Shown: positions 50,761-62,965, numbered from the stretch's first letter. The stretch is 64,000 nucleotides of DNA from Phymatolithon calcareum (GCA_977006965.1 OZ345353.1:124001-188000); one strand, 5' to 3'. The notes: generated by a model from the letters alone, not told the origin. Numbers and translations: made by a program.

Positions 50761-52479
50761 CGTTGGCTGTACAATAGCGGTGAGCGCTTATTTCTCGCGA
50801 TTTTGCGTCTCGCACTGGGATCACGATCATTATTGTGCCTTCATTGTGTGAACTGTAGTGGCAAATGGGGAATGTGTCTCACGCGCGTGCATTCTTTGTT
50901 TTTTCGCTTTCGTTGTAATATGCAAAATACTTAGTGCATTCCTCTGAGTAAAGGAAGGTACGAGTTCTTCGGATTTTTCTCGGCTGCTTGGATGCTGCAC
51001 GCTCAAGTCTGCCTGTGAGTCCCTTCGACCACATGGACTTCGAGAGCTTCCACCCCTTCTTGACCACAACCGTTTTGTCGTGCAAGCTGGCATGACGGCA
51101 ATCGCGCTAAAGCTACCCTTTTCCCTTTTTTGTGCGTTCGTTCCAAGGCCGACGGCCCAGCCAAGGTCGTCACCTAAGGTCAAAGTCGTCCTTTCCAGTC
51201 ATTTCGCTCTTTTCTTTCGTCTCGCCGCAAGCGTCGCGTCCGCATCTGCACGGCTATTGCCAAGTTTATTTCTCCCCATTCGGGGGGCTCAAGTCAAATT
51301 TGTTCCGAACGACCTCTGGAGTTCTCGCAAGGCTACTCGCCTATTCTCATCGCCTGAACGTTCGTGCTGCTATCGTTAAACTGCCCAACCCTACACGGTG
51401 CAACCTCGTAACACGTGCTTAATCTCTGTGTCTACCTGTGTTCGTGCAAATTTGATGATTGTGTTCCGTGGGCGGCACCACCGGATTCCTTTTCCTTTAA
51501 AGCCGCGTCTACACTCATTTCCTAGTCACGAGTTTGAAACACAATTGTGGAGAAGTTTTCTTCAATAATTTCAAAATGGACATGAGCCCATTTTGAGGCA
51601 AGTTGCATGGCAAAAATTTAAAGATATCAAATCTTGGATCTAAAGGGAAAGTGGCTCGAATGCACTTATATAACCGCTCTCAGGTTCACAGAGAAACTCA
51701 TGCGTGAACTTTCAATGCCTCGAATGCGATATTCGTCAATGAATTTTGGCCCGACGCTTAAGTCGGGCCACCCATTTAGAATTCTCATAATGGCTTGTCG
51801 AGAAAACGAACTCGTGAGGGGAGCCATGCATGAGCGCACTCGTTGCAGGTCTACGTGTTTTTCAAGAGCTATCGACATCAAACAGACAGTTGCTGATGTC
51901 GGAGCACAACGCCGTCTGGATTTGACAGGACAGCAAGTGGATTCTATACCTTTGGTTCTTTCGTACAGCAAATCGTCAGGTTTAAAAAAATAAATAAACT
52001 TTATATAGACGGCAGCCCAAGAGAACGGTTAAGTTGCAAAAAACTCGAAATCAATGCACTAACCTTCTTCATCCACTACTCGATTGAACTTTTAGGGGGC
52101 TTTCCCTGAACCGGTTGAATATTTGTAACTCACCATGCTGGCTATCCGTCTGGTGCGACGGGGGAACATTGGCTCGCGCTGTGCCAAGTCAATTGCGCTC
52201 AGTCACGGTTCGGATATCACTTCAGGGTGCAGATCCGAACTTAAAAATGGTATCGGAAAGAATGCTGTGATCGAACTAGTTTCGCTCATCGCGAGGGCTA
52301 TATAGGTAGAGATGCCTTCGACAGCACGTTGGGGACATAATCACGTCGGTTGAAGGATAGCGCGCTCTTCAGGGATACACATTTATTTTTTAAAAAAGCT
52401 CCCAAGACCTGAGTTGAGGTCACAAGACCGCTTATCGCTGGCTTCGACAACTTCACGCTGGTTTTCTAAAATGTTCTCT
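50761..52479. other. gene-poor region with unassigned frames
   Basis: Overlapping frames on both strands at 51634-51993 (119 and 101 codons) have no domain I recognise. No gene supported. Confidence 0.35.
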
Positions 52480-52740
52480 CTTTCTTTCTTTATTGCGGAA
52501 ATATCGCCCACAGGCAAGGTGAGCGCCTAAGCTGTTCTGCATCAGCTTTTCATTGATCAGAATTTTGAGTATGGCTAACGGTCTCTCACGGCATAGCTCT
52601 TCTACAGTTTTTGCACCCGCTCTACCAATAAACTTACGTCTGGAGACGGAACGTCCACCACACCTTAAAAGTAAGTGCTCGGCAGTTCTTTGGAGCCAGA
52701 ATTATAGGCTTTGCACACTGGGTCGTACATTTTGACACTA
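52480..52740 (-). pseudogene. LINE ORF C-terminal end with CHC zinc-knuckle remnant
   Basis: On the minus strand one frame reads TAEHLLLRCGGRSVSRRKFI, GRAGAKTVEELCRERPLAIL and KILINEKLMQNSLGAHLACG, then an A-rich GAAAG tail at its 3' end (plus-strand CTCTCTTTCTTTCTTTATTG). The H(x4)C unit before GGR is the tail-end zinc knuckle of many LINE polyproteins; the preceding cysteines lie beyond a stop. The A-rich end suggests a true 3' terminus. Confidence 0.68.
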
Positions 52741-53309
52741 TCGAATCCATGCTTAAAGACGGCCACCATGTGGGCAAAATGTGCTTATTTCGAATTTCTC
52801 TCCCTATGAGGGCTCGAGTGTGTCTTTTGCATTCCTATTCAGTCCCTAGGTTTATCGTCGTCATCCAAAATTTGCGTTGCTGGGCAATAGGCTCAATCTC
52901 AGCACTAGGTCCAAAGTGATTACCCAAACTTGATTTTCTCCACAGTGGGGCTCTGTTGAAAATCATCCTTGGGCATTTTAGACGCGCTGTTCTGTCCTTT
53001 ATGTGAGCACTCCCGGCAACTTATTCAGATTCCCTACTGGCGTTTTAACAGACTGTCATCAACTCCTCACATACATCATAGCCCCAAAGCTTACGAAAAC
53101 AGCAGCGCTTAACCAGTATATATCGTCTCGATGATCGTATGATTCCCTCGAGATGAACGGTGCCCAAAAACCAGGCGAGTACGCTTTCCATAGGACTTAC
53201 AAGCGCGATGAAGCAGAATTGGGAGGGACATTGGATTCTTGAAGAGGAGTAGAAGCTGTTCAACAAGAAAAATAGTTGGCAAAGGCCAAGAAATATCGAG
53301 CATAAGCAC

Positions 53310-54051
53310 CAGAGCTCCGACGAAAATAATTCCTATTGCAATATGTTGCAATAATGAATAGGAATAGCATATTGCACTGAGCTCGGTCATTGCCGCACGT
53401 ATTGCAGAACCGAAAATAAGTTTGTATTGCGACACGCTACGTTGACCATGTTAGCTTACGATCTTGTTTACAGAGCGATTAATAGATTTGCACTACGATA
53501 CAAACGCAAATTTAGACACGTTCTTGATAGCGCTGGTATTGAACAACATCGCTCTACCCCGCGTACGGGCAACGTCGACGACGAAGTCGGACGACGATGT
53601 CCGCGATGAAAGAACCCCGCCCGAAGGACATTGTCCAGCAGTTGATGACGCTTGTGGGACGCGAAAAGCGCTCTGTTCTCGACAAGTCAAGTGGCCGGCA
53701 AGTCGAGAAAGATTTCGTGAAGTACCGATGTCCGAAAGATGGTTGTCCTTCATCAACAATCGCGTTCCTGGAGCACAAAGGATTCGGCAATCCGTATGCA
53801 CATCTGAAGAGCTGCTACGGACGCGGTCAGGACCCGAAAGCGCAAGAATGCGAGTAGGTTGGTTGGATAATTTGCTGATAGAATAGTTCTTGTGAGGAGC
53901 TGCGGCTTGGTTTTCCAAGTTCCGTGTAAAATCCCTATTGCGAGCCCACTGACTATTCCCGTTATTATTGCGAACCTACGGAGGGATGAATACGTATTGC
54001 TTATTGCACGAAAGTCCGGAATACTAAAAAATAATACGCGTCGGAGCTCTG
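53310..54051 (+). mobile_element. hAT-type DNA transposon, 742 bp, carrying a BED-like zinc finger
   Basis: Perfect 13-bp TIRs CAGAGCTCCGACG (53310-53322, and reverse-complemented at 54039-54051) are flanked by the 8-bp duplication ATAAGCAC (53302-53309 and 54052-54059). Several TATTGC/GCAATA words form subterminal repeats at both ends. The only coding relic is an 86-codon ATG frame at 53597-53857 with CPKDGC, then GFGNPYAHLKSCYG, a C2HC/BED-type DNA-binding finger as at the N-terminus of hAT transposases. The catalytic part is deleted. Confidence 0.9.
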
Positions 54052-54059
54052 ATAAGCAC

Positions 54060-57008
54060 TCGACGATTGGAAAGCGCGAGAGAAGCAAGTTCAAAGGAGA
54101 AATCAAAATATGGCATGAAGTAAGGGGAATCACAAGCTATACACTAGAGAGTCAAAATATAGGACAGTCTGAAACAGTTTCCTTGTGAGTTCTGCCTTGA
54201 AATATACAATTACTACACCAAAAACTGTGTTCCTTTCTACTCTTTGAAGCCTGGTCCTTTGAATGCAGGTACTGCCCATGAACAGGCTTACACTACTGTA
54301 GTGTGACTTGATAAGCAATAAATAATTCGTCCTGAGAAAAGTGCAGCACAGTTCGACTTTGGTGATGTTTGCTCTGTTCGGTAGGGGAGTGTGAGAGTAG
54401 TTGCGGAGACGAAAATATAGGTATGTACTTCTCCCAAAACGTCTTGGACAGAGTTGAAGGGTTCAATGGCGGAAGATATGGCAAGGCGCCGCCGGCAAGG
54501 TTTGAACTTTTCTAGTACGCCTTCACGGCTCTGCCGATGCGTGATCGAGAGTCGAGTGATAGCAGAGGTGAACAAATATAACGTTATGCAATGCAACAGA
54601 TGCACATGTTGAATTCTTAAATGGTTTGTCCGGGCTGACGGAGGCGGATACCACGATGGTTCGCACAGGGATTCAATAAACGATTTTTCGTAAATTAAGG
54701 TGGCTGCAATGGGTGAAGCTTGATAGTCTTGGTTCCTGCCTCCGTCCAACGGAGAGCAATCGGAGCGTAGAAACTTATTTTCTTTAGTGTCCGAAGCACC
54801 TAAGTTTAATTTAATGTGCGGTTTGTAGGGCACTGACTTTGTTACCTACCCTTGGCGCCACGAATTGTTGCTTGCGCACTTTTCCTTTACCTTTCCAAAT
54901 TTAGGCTTGCCAATATATAGGATGTAATTGATGATCTTTTCGTCCTAGATCGATCGCTTTGCTGCTCTACGGCTCTCGAGCAACAGTACTGGAGATTGAA
55001 AGCACTCTCAGTGGCAAGGCCGTGTGAACAGTGCTGTGATGTATTCAAGGTAGTTTGATAGGAAATGTTTTGTATATTAACGATTATATGAATGATGCGG
55101 ATAAGGCATTAATTACTGCGAGATTCCAAAACTAGTACATCTGAAATAGACAAGATAGCGATACTGTACAATAATATGTAACGAGATTTTGCTTTGAATA
55201 CGAAGTACTGAAGTGTATAGTAGTTGCGAGCACCGTGGAGGTGGGATCGACAGATGTGATAGTTTGTTGATGAGAAATTCAAGTCAAAGTCAGCGGTGAT
55301 GGCATAGAAGATGTGGCATGTGTTTGCACCGTTGATGGAGTGTCGTTCATGATAAGAAGGAAAGTGTACAGTAGGTACACAGTGGAAGGTTCGTCAGAAA
55401 AATTGTGGTAGAACACAGCACAGTACATGTGGCCAATGAGAGGTATTTCAGACGTGCAAGTAGTAGTAGGAAACAAGATTGGTCAGCTACGACCGTGTTG
55501 GAATGTAGTGCAGCACGTATAGATGTTGATGTTGATTATACTTCCACGGCGACTTGGCACAGTGCTTAGTGCAGCAACGGTGATCTTCCTTCGGATTATT
55601 AAACGATCAGTGCGACGTGATGAAGATCATATTCAAGAGATCAATGAAGGGTAAGGAGGCAAGCATGGTTGGCCGGCTGTGAAGATGCTTCAAATTCCGA
55701 ATTGCAGTGATGAATCTATTATAGCGCGATGGCAGGCCGATTTTGAAAATGATGTGGTACGGTACAGTACAGCAATGGAATATGACGCGTGCCGGTCATG
55801 TACAGTACTGTGCCGTACAGATTAAAACGACACATTCCCAGACTCCCTGCATCGCAACCGTTCATGGGGCCCGGGAATATATCCAGAAACTTGGCATGCT
55901 GAGCGCAAGCTTCGCACGGCGAGCAGGACAAGATCGGCGGCGATCTTTCATGATGCATGTCTGGATAAGCCTCGATGCGTCGTCCAGACCTGTCCGAACA
56001 GAATGGGGGTGATTTGAAATCTTCACAGCGGAATCGCATGTCGTAGTACTCTCAGTAAATTATACAGTACAGTATTCCCGTCGACCCGAATTGATGAGTG
56101 TCGTATGTCACTTGCTCTAACTGAACACAGCGAATAAGCACGATGCCTCCAGCTGAACACAAGGGAGGAGCAGACAGCTCCTTATAGAATGAGGTACTGT
56201 AGCATGATGCAAGGCGGTACGATGCACTGCACCTTGACATTCGCAGTCGCAGCATAGTGCTTACAGAACAAGGTTGCACAGTTGCACATACTGTACAGTG
56301 TATGATACATAGAATCAACATTCGATCGATCGAACTGAACAAAGTCCAGTTCACTTTGTTCGCGCAAAATCTTCTCTGTCACCAGCCGCGATCGCGCTCC
56401 TCCGCAACCGCAACACCGGGGCAGTCTGGCTCTGCCGCGGAGATAATGTCAAAAAACGGCCCCATGTATGAGGACTCTCATCCGTCACGTCACCCATCAC
56501 CACCCATGAAAATAATCCACAACCCACCGTTCTTATCATAACTTTTCTTCTCCGTGACGTTGGGACATGCGCTCACGGCAGGCAAGCAAGCAAGCAAGCA
56601 ATTCATGAATTGTGAAAAAATTAGAAATCCGCACCCCATTTTGACACTCGTGGCAGCATCTCCAATGGTGGGCCGTGTATGAAGCGCCGTACCACGGCCG
56701 AAGTTGATTCCGATTTTCAAACCGACCGTGACGTCAAATTTTTCCGTGCGAATCCGCGCCACCACTCCTGCCTGGCTGACGCCTGCCGGCCGGCCGGCAG
56801 GACAACCGCCCGCCCGCCTCAATATGCCGTTTCTCCCATCCGTCTCCGCAATCAACTCGCCTCGCAGGCCCCCATTTTGATCATCGCCTGACACCATGAG
56901 CTGGACCCCTCCCGCGCGCCGCGCGCCCCGTGTCCATCTGTAAGCCGTCCCACGAGCATATCACCGCCCCACGCGCCCATCTCCCCGCGGACGCCACCCC
57001 GCAAGACG
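54060..57008. other. gene-poor region, TACAGTA-rich in its right part
   Basis: No gene supported. The part at 55160-56300 holds a dense set of TACAGTA/TACTGTA words (about 55166, 55371, 55757, 55800, 56062, 56196, 56289). A short (CAAG)n run lies at about 56581-56600. The right end is the promoter of the next gene. Confidence 0.4.
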
Positions 57009-58349
57009 ATGAGGGCGCGTCTCTCGCCGCGGCTGCATCCGCACACACTGCGCGTCGCCGCCCGCTCCGCCCTTCTTCCGCTGCCGGTGCTGCTCGTTGT
57101 GCGCGTACTTGTGACCGCGGTACTGGCCGGGCATACCACCCTCTTCTCTGCCACTGGTTCTTATCAGTATTCTTCATTTTCCGTCTGGGCGAATGCACTT
57201 CTTCTGCTCTCGATGCTCTCTCTGTCGCTCAGTTCCCTTTTGGAATTGGTGACCGATGACGATGTGCCATCGTCTGATCCACTGTCGCTCACGCCGTCGC
57301 CGCTATATCGAATCCTCCCCGCCGTCGCCATCCCGCTGATGCAAACCGCCGGATCGGGCGTCATGCTCGCCGCCATCGTGCACTGGATTTTCGCACGGAC
57401 AAAGGTGCCTCAGGTTACCGAGGCAATGTATGCCACTTTTGCACTGCATTTATTGAACCCTTTCATTTTCATGCTTGATTTATTCCTCGTCGTCCGACCA
57501 GATACGCGTATACTCTACATCCCCATCTCCTACCTTCTGTCTGTATGCTACATTCTATTCTCATTCTGCATGTTGCGTATCCGCCACATCAACTTTCTGT
57601 CCGATGTCTCCAGACACGGCACGCGAGGCATCGTCGCCGCGCTCGCACTGACGCTCCTCACACCAGTCGCCGTGTACGCGCTAACTTTGCTACCGATCAC
57701 CGTCGGGGCAAAATGCATGCTCGATGACGCGGACACGGAGAGCGGGAAACCGTACGACGAGGAGATGGGCACCGACGTCTCGAGCGAAATCAGTCCAGAA
57801 CTGAAGGTCGACGGCGAATTGGAATGCGGCAGCAGTACACACACGCGCGGTAATAGCTCTGAGAAGGAAACAATCGTAAGGATCGACAGCGCGACGGAAG
57901 CAGCTGCCGTTGTGGGCATTACACCCGATGCAATACGCACGCCATGTCGCACGCCGCCGGGAAGCCCTCATCGAAGCCCGGAGCGACTGTCGAAGCGCGC
58001 GTCCGCACGCTCGAACGGAGATCGGGAAACGAGCGTGCGATCACTGTCCACCAGACTGTCGCTCCGAAGCTCGATGCACTCGACGGTTTCCGCGACGTCG
58101 AGCGGCGGCAGTGGGGAGGAGCGTGGCGAACGGAGGAATTCGACACTGCGACAGAGCGTGAAAAGGGCGTCGTCAATTGGGTCGGCGGTGTTTCCAAGGT
58201 CGATGAGCGAGGGGTCCACGGCGTGGAGCGACGTGGATGATGTGGTTGTCGACGTGGGGGCGGAGTATTTTCGCATGCCGGGAAGTGGATCGGCAGAGGC
58301 GGTGCGACTACCGCCGCGGGTGGCGGCAGCCAGGACGACGGGGGCATGA
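57009..58349 (+). CDS. multipass membrane protein, possibly FAR-17a/AIG1-like, with a Ser-rich tail
   Basis: A 446-residue protein. The N-terminal 235 residues hold about six membrane helices, near 20-40 (ALLPLPVLLVVRVLVTAVLA), 60-80, 105-128, 140-162 (ATFALHLLNPFIFMLDLFLV), 168-190 (YIPISYLLSVCYILFSFCML) and 208-232. The remaining 210 residues are a soluble, Ser/Arg/Thr-rich, probably phosphorylated tail (RTPPGSPHRSPER, STRLSLRSSMHSTVSATSS). The helix with His and Asn (HLLNPFIF) followed by YIPISYLLSVCYILF faintly recalls FAR-17a/AIG1 membrane hydrolases, but this is weak. I treat the function as unknown. The GC-rich coding sequence, long open frame and even helix spacing argue for a real gene. 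Confidence 0.7.
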   Translation: MRARLSPRLHPHTLRVAARSALLPLPVLLVVRVLVTAVLAGHTTLFSATGSYQYSSFSVWANALLLLSMLSLSLSSLLELVTDDDVPSSDPLSLTPSPLYRILPAVAIPLMQTAGSGVMLAAIVHWIFARTKVPQVTEAMYATFALHLLNPFIFMLDLFLVVRPDTRILYIPISYLLSVCYILFSFCMLRIRHINFLSDVSRHGTRGIVAALALTLLTPVAVYALTLLPITVGAKCMLDDADTESGKPYDEEMGTDVSSEISPELKVDGELECGSSTHTRGNSSEKETIVRIDSATEAAAVVGITPDAIRTPCRTPPGSPHRSPERLSKRASARSNGDRETSVRSLSTRLSLRSSMHSTVSATSSGGSGEERGERRNSTLRQSVKRASSIGSAVFPRSMSEGSTAWSDVDDVVVDVGAEYFRMPGSGSAEAVRLPPRVAAARTTGA

Positions 58350-60463
58350 GAATTTTTGCAATCTACTGGGCGGATGCGCCATGTGGTTGAGTTGGGTCGA
58401 CCCTGTGGGAGACGTTGCTGGAGGTTGGGTGGAAAGGTTTGCAGGGGTGGAAGAGGAAGAGCTTTGTATTTCGCTTATTTTGACAGTGTTTATGTATTGC
58501 AGTTTTCGAGGTAGTAGTGCAGTAAACAAGAAATGCTTGCTCTGTTTCTCATGACTAAGGTTTGGGACTGGGGACCGGAATGGATTGTGCGTCCTAGAAA
58601 ACTATATGTACCTCGTTGTGTTACGGCGAAAACATGACATAGTGTCGTCGGGAGAAAGGGCGATGTGAAGGAATGGAGAGAAGCGGTACTGTTGAGGTGA
58701 CGAAAAGAGCACCTCGTGACGTGGCGCAGTGCAGTGCTGGACAGTATGTACGTACAGTGCGTGCGTGACTATGGTTACAGCCGCGCGGCCACACCACGGC
58801 AAAGCTTACAGCGGGCCAGTAACTCACGCATGATGCCCCGGTAGCCGTGCAAGGGAAAGAGATTGTTGCTTTCGTTAGCTTGGCGCACGTGACAACAGGC
58901 TGCGACGAGAGGGAAGTAGAATGTGGGTGGAGCGCGAAGAATCAACCTGCTGGCGATTGCCTTTTCCGAGGTTCCATTGCGCAAGGCTACGCGATGCAAC
59001 TTCATTTGCGATCGCCCGCGCCGATGCGAGGGGTTGGACGCGATCTAGAGGAGACAGAGAGTGGAATGGTGGGAAGGATGCGCATGCGACGCCGGTTGGG
59101 CAGTCCCGTCGCATGCTTTGAATTGCTTCGTTTCCATACAGCACAGGGTACGGTGCGCACGACGTGAAGTTATACACCAATGCCACATGGGCGAGTTGCT
59201 GTCCGGAGGTGGCGAGTAGAAATCGGGGCGCGAGATGAATGAATATAGTTGTGATTAGCGTGAGATGTTCAACATGTCCATGTCGGTTGTCCACGTTCGG
59301 TTGTGCAGAGTTCTTCCGGGAAGTATTGGGGCTGACGCATTTACTGTTTCAGATTTTTTAAGTTTCCCATGGCAAACTTGAAGAGCACTGGCCGTTGTGC
59401 CACACCGTGCTTCAAGTAAATCTTGAATAGCGCGGGCGGAATACAGGGCGGGTTGAATTCGAAATTCACTTTTGAAGAGCTGCAAGGAAATACAATACAT
59501 TTTCAAAGCATTTTTTTACTTGTCCCGTCCATCTGTCTTGTGCCACACTCGATGCCTACTGCACTTTTACTTTCACTGCTGTAGAGGTTATGGTACCCTA
59601 AAGGTCCAAAGGGTTAGTCCCCGGGGTCCGAAGGCCAGGCCGATGGACGTTCCAACCTTGGTCTTCGCTCATTGATCGCTAAACTAACGTACTCTTGGAC
59701 GGCGCTGGTGACCTTTTTTAGTAAAATTTAGGCAAGCTGTATGAGACACTGCGAAGGGGTTTGGAATGTGCGAGTACAGTCTACAGTATGATAACGTCAC
59801 TCGTGTGTCAGAAATTTATTTACTGAACAAAATTATGAAAAGAAATGTGCCGTACCCCGCGTGTGGGACGCTTCTTCACGAGTCTGCTCCCTTCCCTAGC
59901 TTCATACGTTTTACTTTTTTGAGAATTTTTCATTCTGATAGCGATGCTCTCATACAGTACTGTATGATACAACTCGTCGACGAAGGATTATCCTTCATCA
60001 ACATCATGTTGATGAATTATGATAATTAAATTAATTTTGTTAGCCACATCCGGAAGCACGTCTTAGAAGAGCTCCACAGCTGTGACCATCTTTGTCTCAT
60101 GCATCCTGATGCACGAGACACTGCTGTACATCTGATTCAGTGCAACACAGTGCGGTATGTATCTTTATGGCACTGTCACGATCATGACGACAGCAGAGAA
60201 TTTGATACAGTACAGTACTCATCTCGCTCAACGACCCAGTCAAGAACGCGTCAACAATCCTGAGTAGATCGTGCCGCATCGTCTTGAAAATACAGTAAAC
60301 TATTGCAATCTCTACTCCAAACCAGAGCGCCAGCGCAATCAGAATAGCATCAACAAGGAGGGAAAAGAAGTAAACAAACAGCGTGAAGACGAAGTGAAAA
60401 GGCGTCCCTCAATCCCGACTGTTCGCGCTCTCCTCCCACACTTCCCTCCCTCCCTCCCTCCCA
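58350..60463. other. intergenic, several TACAGTA words
   Basis: No gene supported. TACAGTA-type words occur at about 59772, 59954 (CATACAGTACTGTATG, a 16-bp perfect palindrome), 60208 and 60290. A (TCCC)n run precedes the next ATG at about 60445-60462. Confidence 0.4.
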
Positions 60464-61540
60464 ATGCCCGTTCATCCACCAGTCCACGTACGACATCCAC
60501 AGGGCGCGTCCCCATCCTTCCAGCAACAGACCCACATTCCCACCGACACCCACGAACCTTCCCTTGGCACGCCATCTCCGCCCCGTCCGCATCACGCCCA
60601 ATCACTCTCCCGGCACCGACTGCCATGCACCCCATCGCCCGCCCTCCATCCGCGCTCACCCTCGCGCGCCAGCCCAGCTGCAATGCAACACTCCCCATCC
60701 ACCCCGCGAATCCCCATCTCCCGCCGCCTCCCACACGCCATGTCACCCTCCGCACGCACAGCCCCTCCAGGCTGGCCACCCCCCTACCTCCTCCTCCTCC
60801 TCCGTCTCCTCCTCCTCTTCGTGCAGCTAGCGCAGGTAATAATATTCTCCCGTCGCCCCTCCCACGATTTCCGCAACCTCCCCTTGCTAAGCGCGCTGCA
60901 AATCCTCCTGGCCGCCAAGCTGGCCGCCCTCGCCGCGCATCCGCCGCCGCGCGTCGCGCCGCTCATCACCGCGCTGGCGGGCGGTGCCGCCCAGCTCTCG
61001 TCCTCGATCGCGCTCTTCGCAGCCCTGGCCGTCGCGCTTCTCGTGCCGGAGCGCTCGCCACTGCCGGGCGCGGCGAGCGCTGCCGTCGGCATGCTGCTCG
61101 TGCTCACGGCGCCGGACTTGCCGTTCTGCCTCGGCGTCGTGCCGGTCGCGCTGGGAGTGGAAGCTCTCTACGTCGCTGTTGTGCGCTTCCGTGTGCGGCG
61201 CGGCTATGACGGGGGTGATGCTTACTTGAGGTATGGAAGCATTCCGGTGCGTGACGTTTTGCAGCTTTATGCTGCGCTTGCGGCGATGGCGGTTGCTAGT
61301 GCGGTTTGCGTGTATGTTGTGGCGTATGTATCGCGCGCGGTGGTTAGATGTGTCGTGCGAGATGAGGAGAAGGGGACGGGGGATGAGGGAGGGGGAAGAG
61401 GTTTTGATAAGGGGGATTTGGCGAACATCAGTTCGCCGTGGTTTTCAAAACGCAGTCGCGTGTGGGAGGAGAAGGATGACTGCAAGCATCATGATGTTGT
61501 GGAGGACGTTATTGTCGTCGTCACATCGGAAGCGCTGTAG
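60464..61540 (+). CDS. predicted multipass membrane protein, function unknown
   Basis: A frame of 358 residues. The first about 100 residues are Pro/Ser/His/Arg-rich, with alternative in-frame ATGs at residues 74 and 93. The shorter start (MSPSARTAPPGWPPPY) directly before the first helix is quite possible. Hydrophobic segments are at about 104-124 (YLLLLLRLLLLFVQLAQVII), 139-160 (PLLSALQILLAAKLAALAAH), 165-193 (APLITALAGGAAQLSSSIAL), 202-235 (AASAAVGMLLVLTAPDLPFC) and about 268-290 (LQLYAALAAMAVASAVCVYV). A hydrophilic C-terminal tail of about 65 residues follows. No family recognised. The high GC and Ala content of the middle part matches the other GC-rich genes here. The opposite strand is open over much of the first half, so strand choice rests on the helices. 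Confidence 0.58.
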   Translation: MPVHPPVHVRHPQGASPSFQQQTHIPTDTHEPSLGTPSPPRPHHAQSLSRHRLPCTPSPALHPRSPSRASPAAMQHSPSTPRIPISRRLPHAMSPSARTAPPGWPPPYLLLLLRLLLLFVQLAQVIIFSRRPSHDFRNLPLLSALQILLAAKLAALAAHPPPRVAPLITALAGGAAQLSSSIALFAALAVALLVPERSPLPGAASAAVGMLLVLTAPDLPFCLGVVPVALGVEALYVAVVRFRVRRGYDGGDAYLRYGSIPVRDVLQLYAALAAMAVASAVCVYVVAYVSRAVVRCVVRDEEKGTGDEGGGRGFDKGDLANISSPWFSKRSRVWEEKDDCKHHDVVEDVIVVVTSEAL

Positions 61541-61629
61541 ATCAGATGAGGCAGTTTTGATACACACTATGTGGTTGAAATGAGATTTTTCAGGCACGGA
61601 ATAGTATGCGGTAAAGAGCACGTCACAAG

Positions 61630-62040
61630 ATTTCCCGTTCAAGCGTGCTAAGTGAATAGTGTACTCCCAACGAGGCTGAATTAATGGCTTGTATCCTAGA
61701 TGTATTTATCTGAGCAAACTCCCTTCTTGAACACTCTAAGAACTTTCCGGTCGCATTGTACAGAGTTGTCTTTGCCTTCTTAAGGCGTTGTAGCATCTGC
61801 GTGTCTGTTACTCTCTCAGGTCCTAGTGATACTCCTAGGTAGGTGACTTCCGGGACTTGTGCAAGGGCCTTAATCGCTAGCTTGAATGTCGCTCCTGACG
61901 TCTCTTCCGATTCAAGTATCTCGCTTTTTCCTTACTTCGTATTCCATGTCATCCCACGCTCTTGGGCACAATGAGTGGCTCTGTCTAGAAGCCCCTGCTG
62001 GGAGTCAAGGACTGACCGTTTGTCTGTCCGTTCATCTCGA
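61630..62040 (-). pseudogene. LINE reverse transcriptase fragment (YLG region)
   Basis: The minus-strand translation gives LDSQQGLLDRATHCAQERGM, TWNTK, a stop, then GKSEILESEETSG, LAQVPEVTYLGVSLGPERVT and DTQMLQRLKKAKTTLYNATG. The pattern (helper helix, MTWNxKKSEIL, YLG, L.RL.KAK) is the standard LINE RT thumb region, and it parallels EYLGTTIDNKGVTEHATLNR of the left-edge LINE. At least one in-frame stop. Confidence 0.7.
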
Positions 62041-62524
62041 GCATGCTGACACGCAGTCTGCACGACTCAGGTCAGTCGCACCTTCTGTCTAGTCATTACA
62101 CTGTAGGTATCGCGACGCTCAGCTAGCTTGACGGAGATCATACATCCGAGCTCCACTTCCGCGACAGAATTTAGCTAGCATAGCACGACCCTTGGCCAGA
62201 GTTCTGACCAAGTCATAGTTTCCCATTACACGATCTTGCTGAGCACATAGCTCTTCGATCAAGGCCTACATCTGGGTTAGCCCAGAGTGTCCCCGCCCGC
62301 ACTGAGTTCACATCCGACTCCATCCAGACATCGAGCTGGAGTTCCTCGGATTATTTTTACTGCGGTTCATTTTCCATGTTACACCCATAGCTCACTGCAG
62401 CCATTGGGAGTTGCCGATCACTTCGAAGTACAAGGTGACTCATTTTCACAAGTGACTACCTGTGCTAATTTTTTTCTGCCCACCTACTGTTCATCAAAAC
62501 GAATCAACCACTTTGCTCTAAATC

Positions 62525-62965
62525 ATGGCGCCTCTAACGCCTGAACAACTTGCCAATGAAGTCTCAGGAGTTAAAGCTGAACTTCAGGCCATGGCAGATA
62601 TGTACTCTGACAATCATCATGTCAAAGCCGCTCTTCTACCTATGCTCGCCGTTCTCGACCTCGACAAAGATTCGATGTTTGAAAATCTCCAAGAGGAACT
62701 AACCCCTGAGATTTACTTGCACCATTCGCTTTGGAATACTCGCATATACAAAATTGCTCGCCGCCTTTTTGATGCACTTGGATTACAGACCAGAGCGGAT
62801 GGTGATATCGCCAGAAAAATTATATCATCTGCAAAGAGGATAGAGGGGACGTCGGCCCAAGCTCTGGGCACTTCTCCTAGTTTCATAATAAATGTAACAT
62901 TTCGTGCATATTATCTGCCAGGTGTAATCACTGGGAGTGAAAAGATAAGATTGGATTTATCTTGA
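62525..62965 (+). CDS. hypothetical 146-residue protein, possibly Gag-like or a gene fragment
   Basis: An ATG frame MAPLTPEQLANEVSGVKAEL with a helical, acidic first half (MADMYSDNHHVKAALLPMLA, ENLQEELTPEIYLHHSLWNT) and a second half GLQTRADGDIARKIISSAKR. Composition looks protein-coding, and a run of related frame (KKDDLSPCDDEMLQSKMRS) continues past the stop, suggesting a truncated longer ORF. The neighbourhood is transposon-derived, so a retroelement Gag is possible, but no CCHC knuckle or capsid motif is visible. Confidence 0.35.
   Translation: MAPLTPEQLANEVSGVKAELQAMADMYSDNHHVKAALLPMLAVLDLDKDSMFENLQEELTPEIYLHHSLWNTRIYKIARRLFDALGLQTRADGDIARKIISSAKRIEGTSAQALGTSPSFIINVTFRAYYLPGVITGSEKIRLDLS

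Noticed and set aside
60339-60779. 146-codon minus-strand frame opposite the last membrane-protein gene
   Set aside because: Glycine/arginine/tryptophan-rich composition is typical of the complement of Pro/Ser/His-rich coding sequence; no domain seen.
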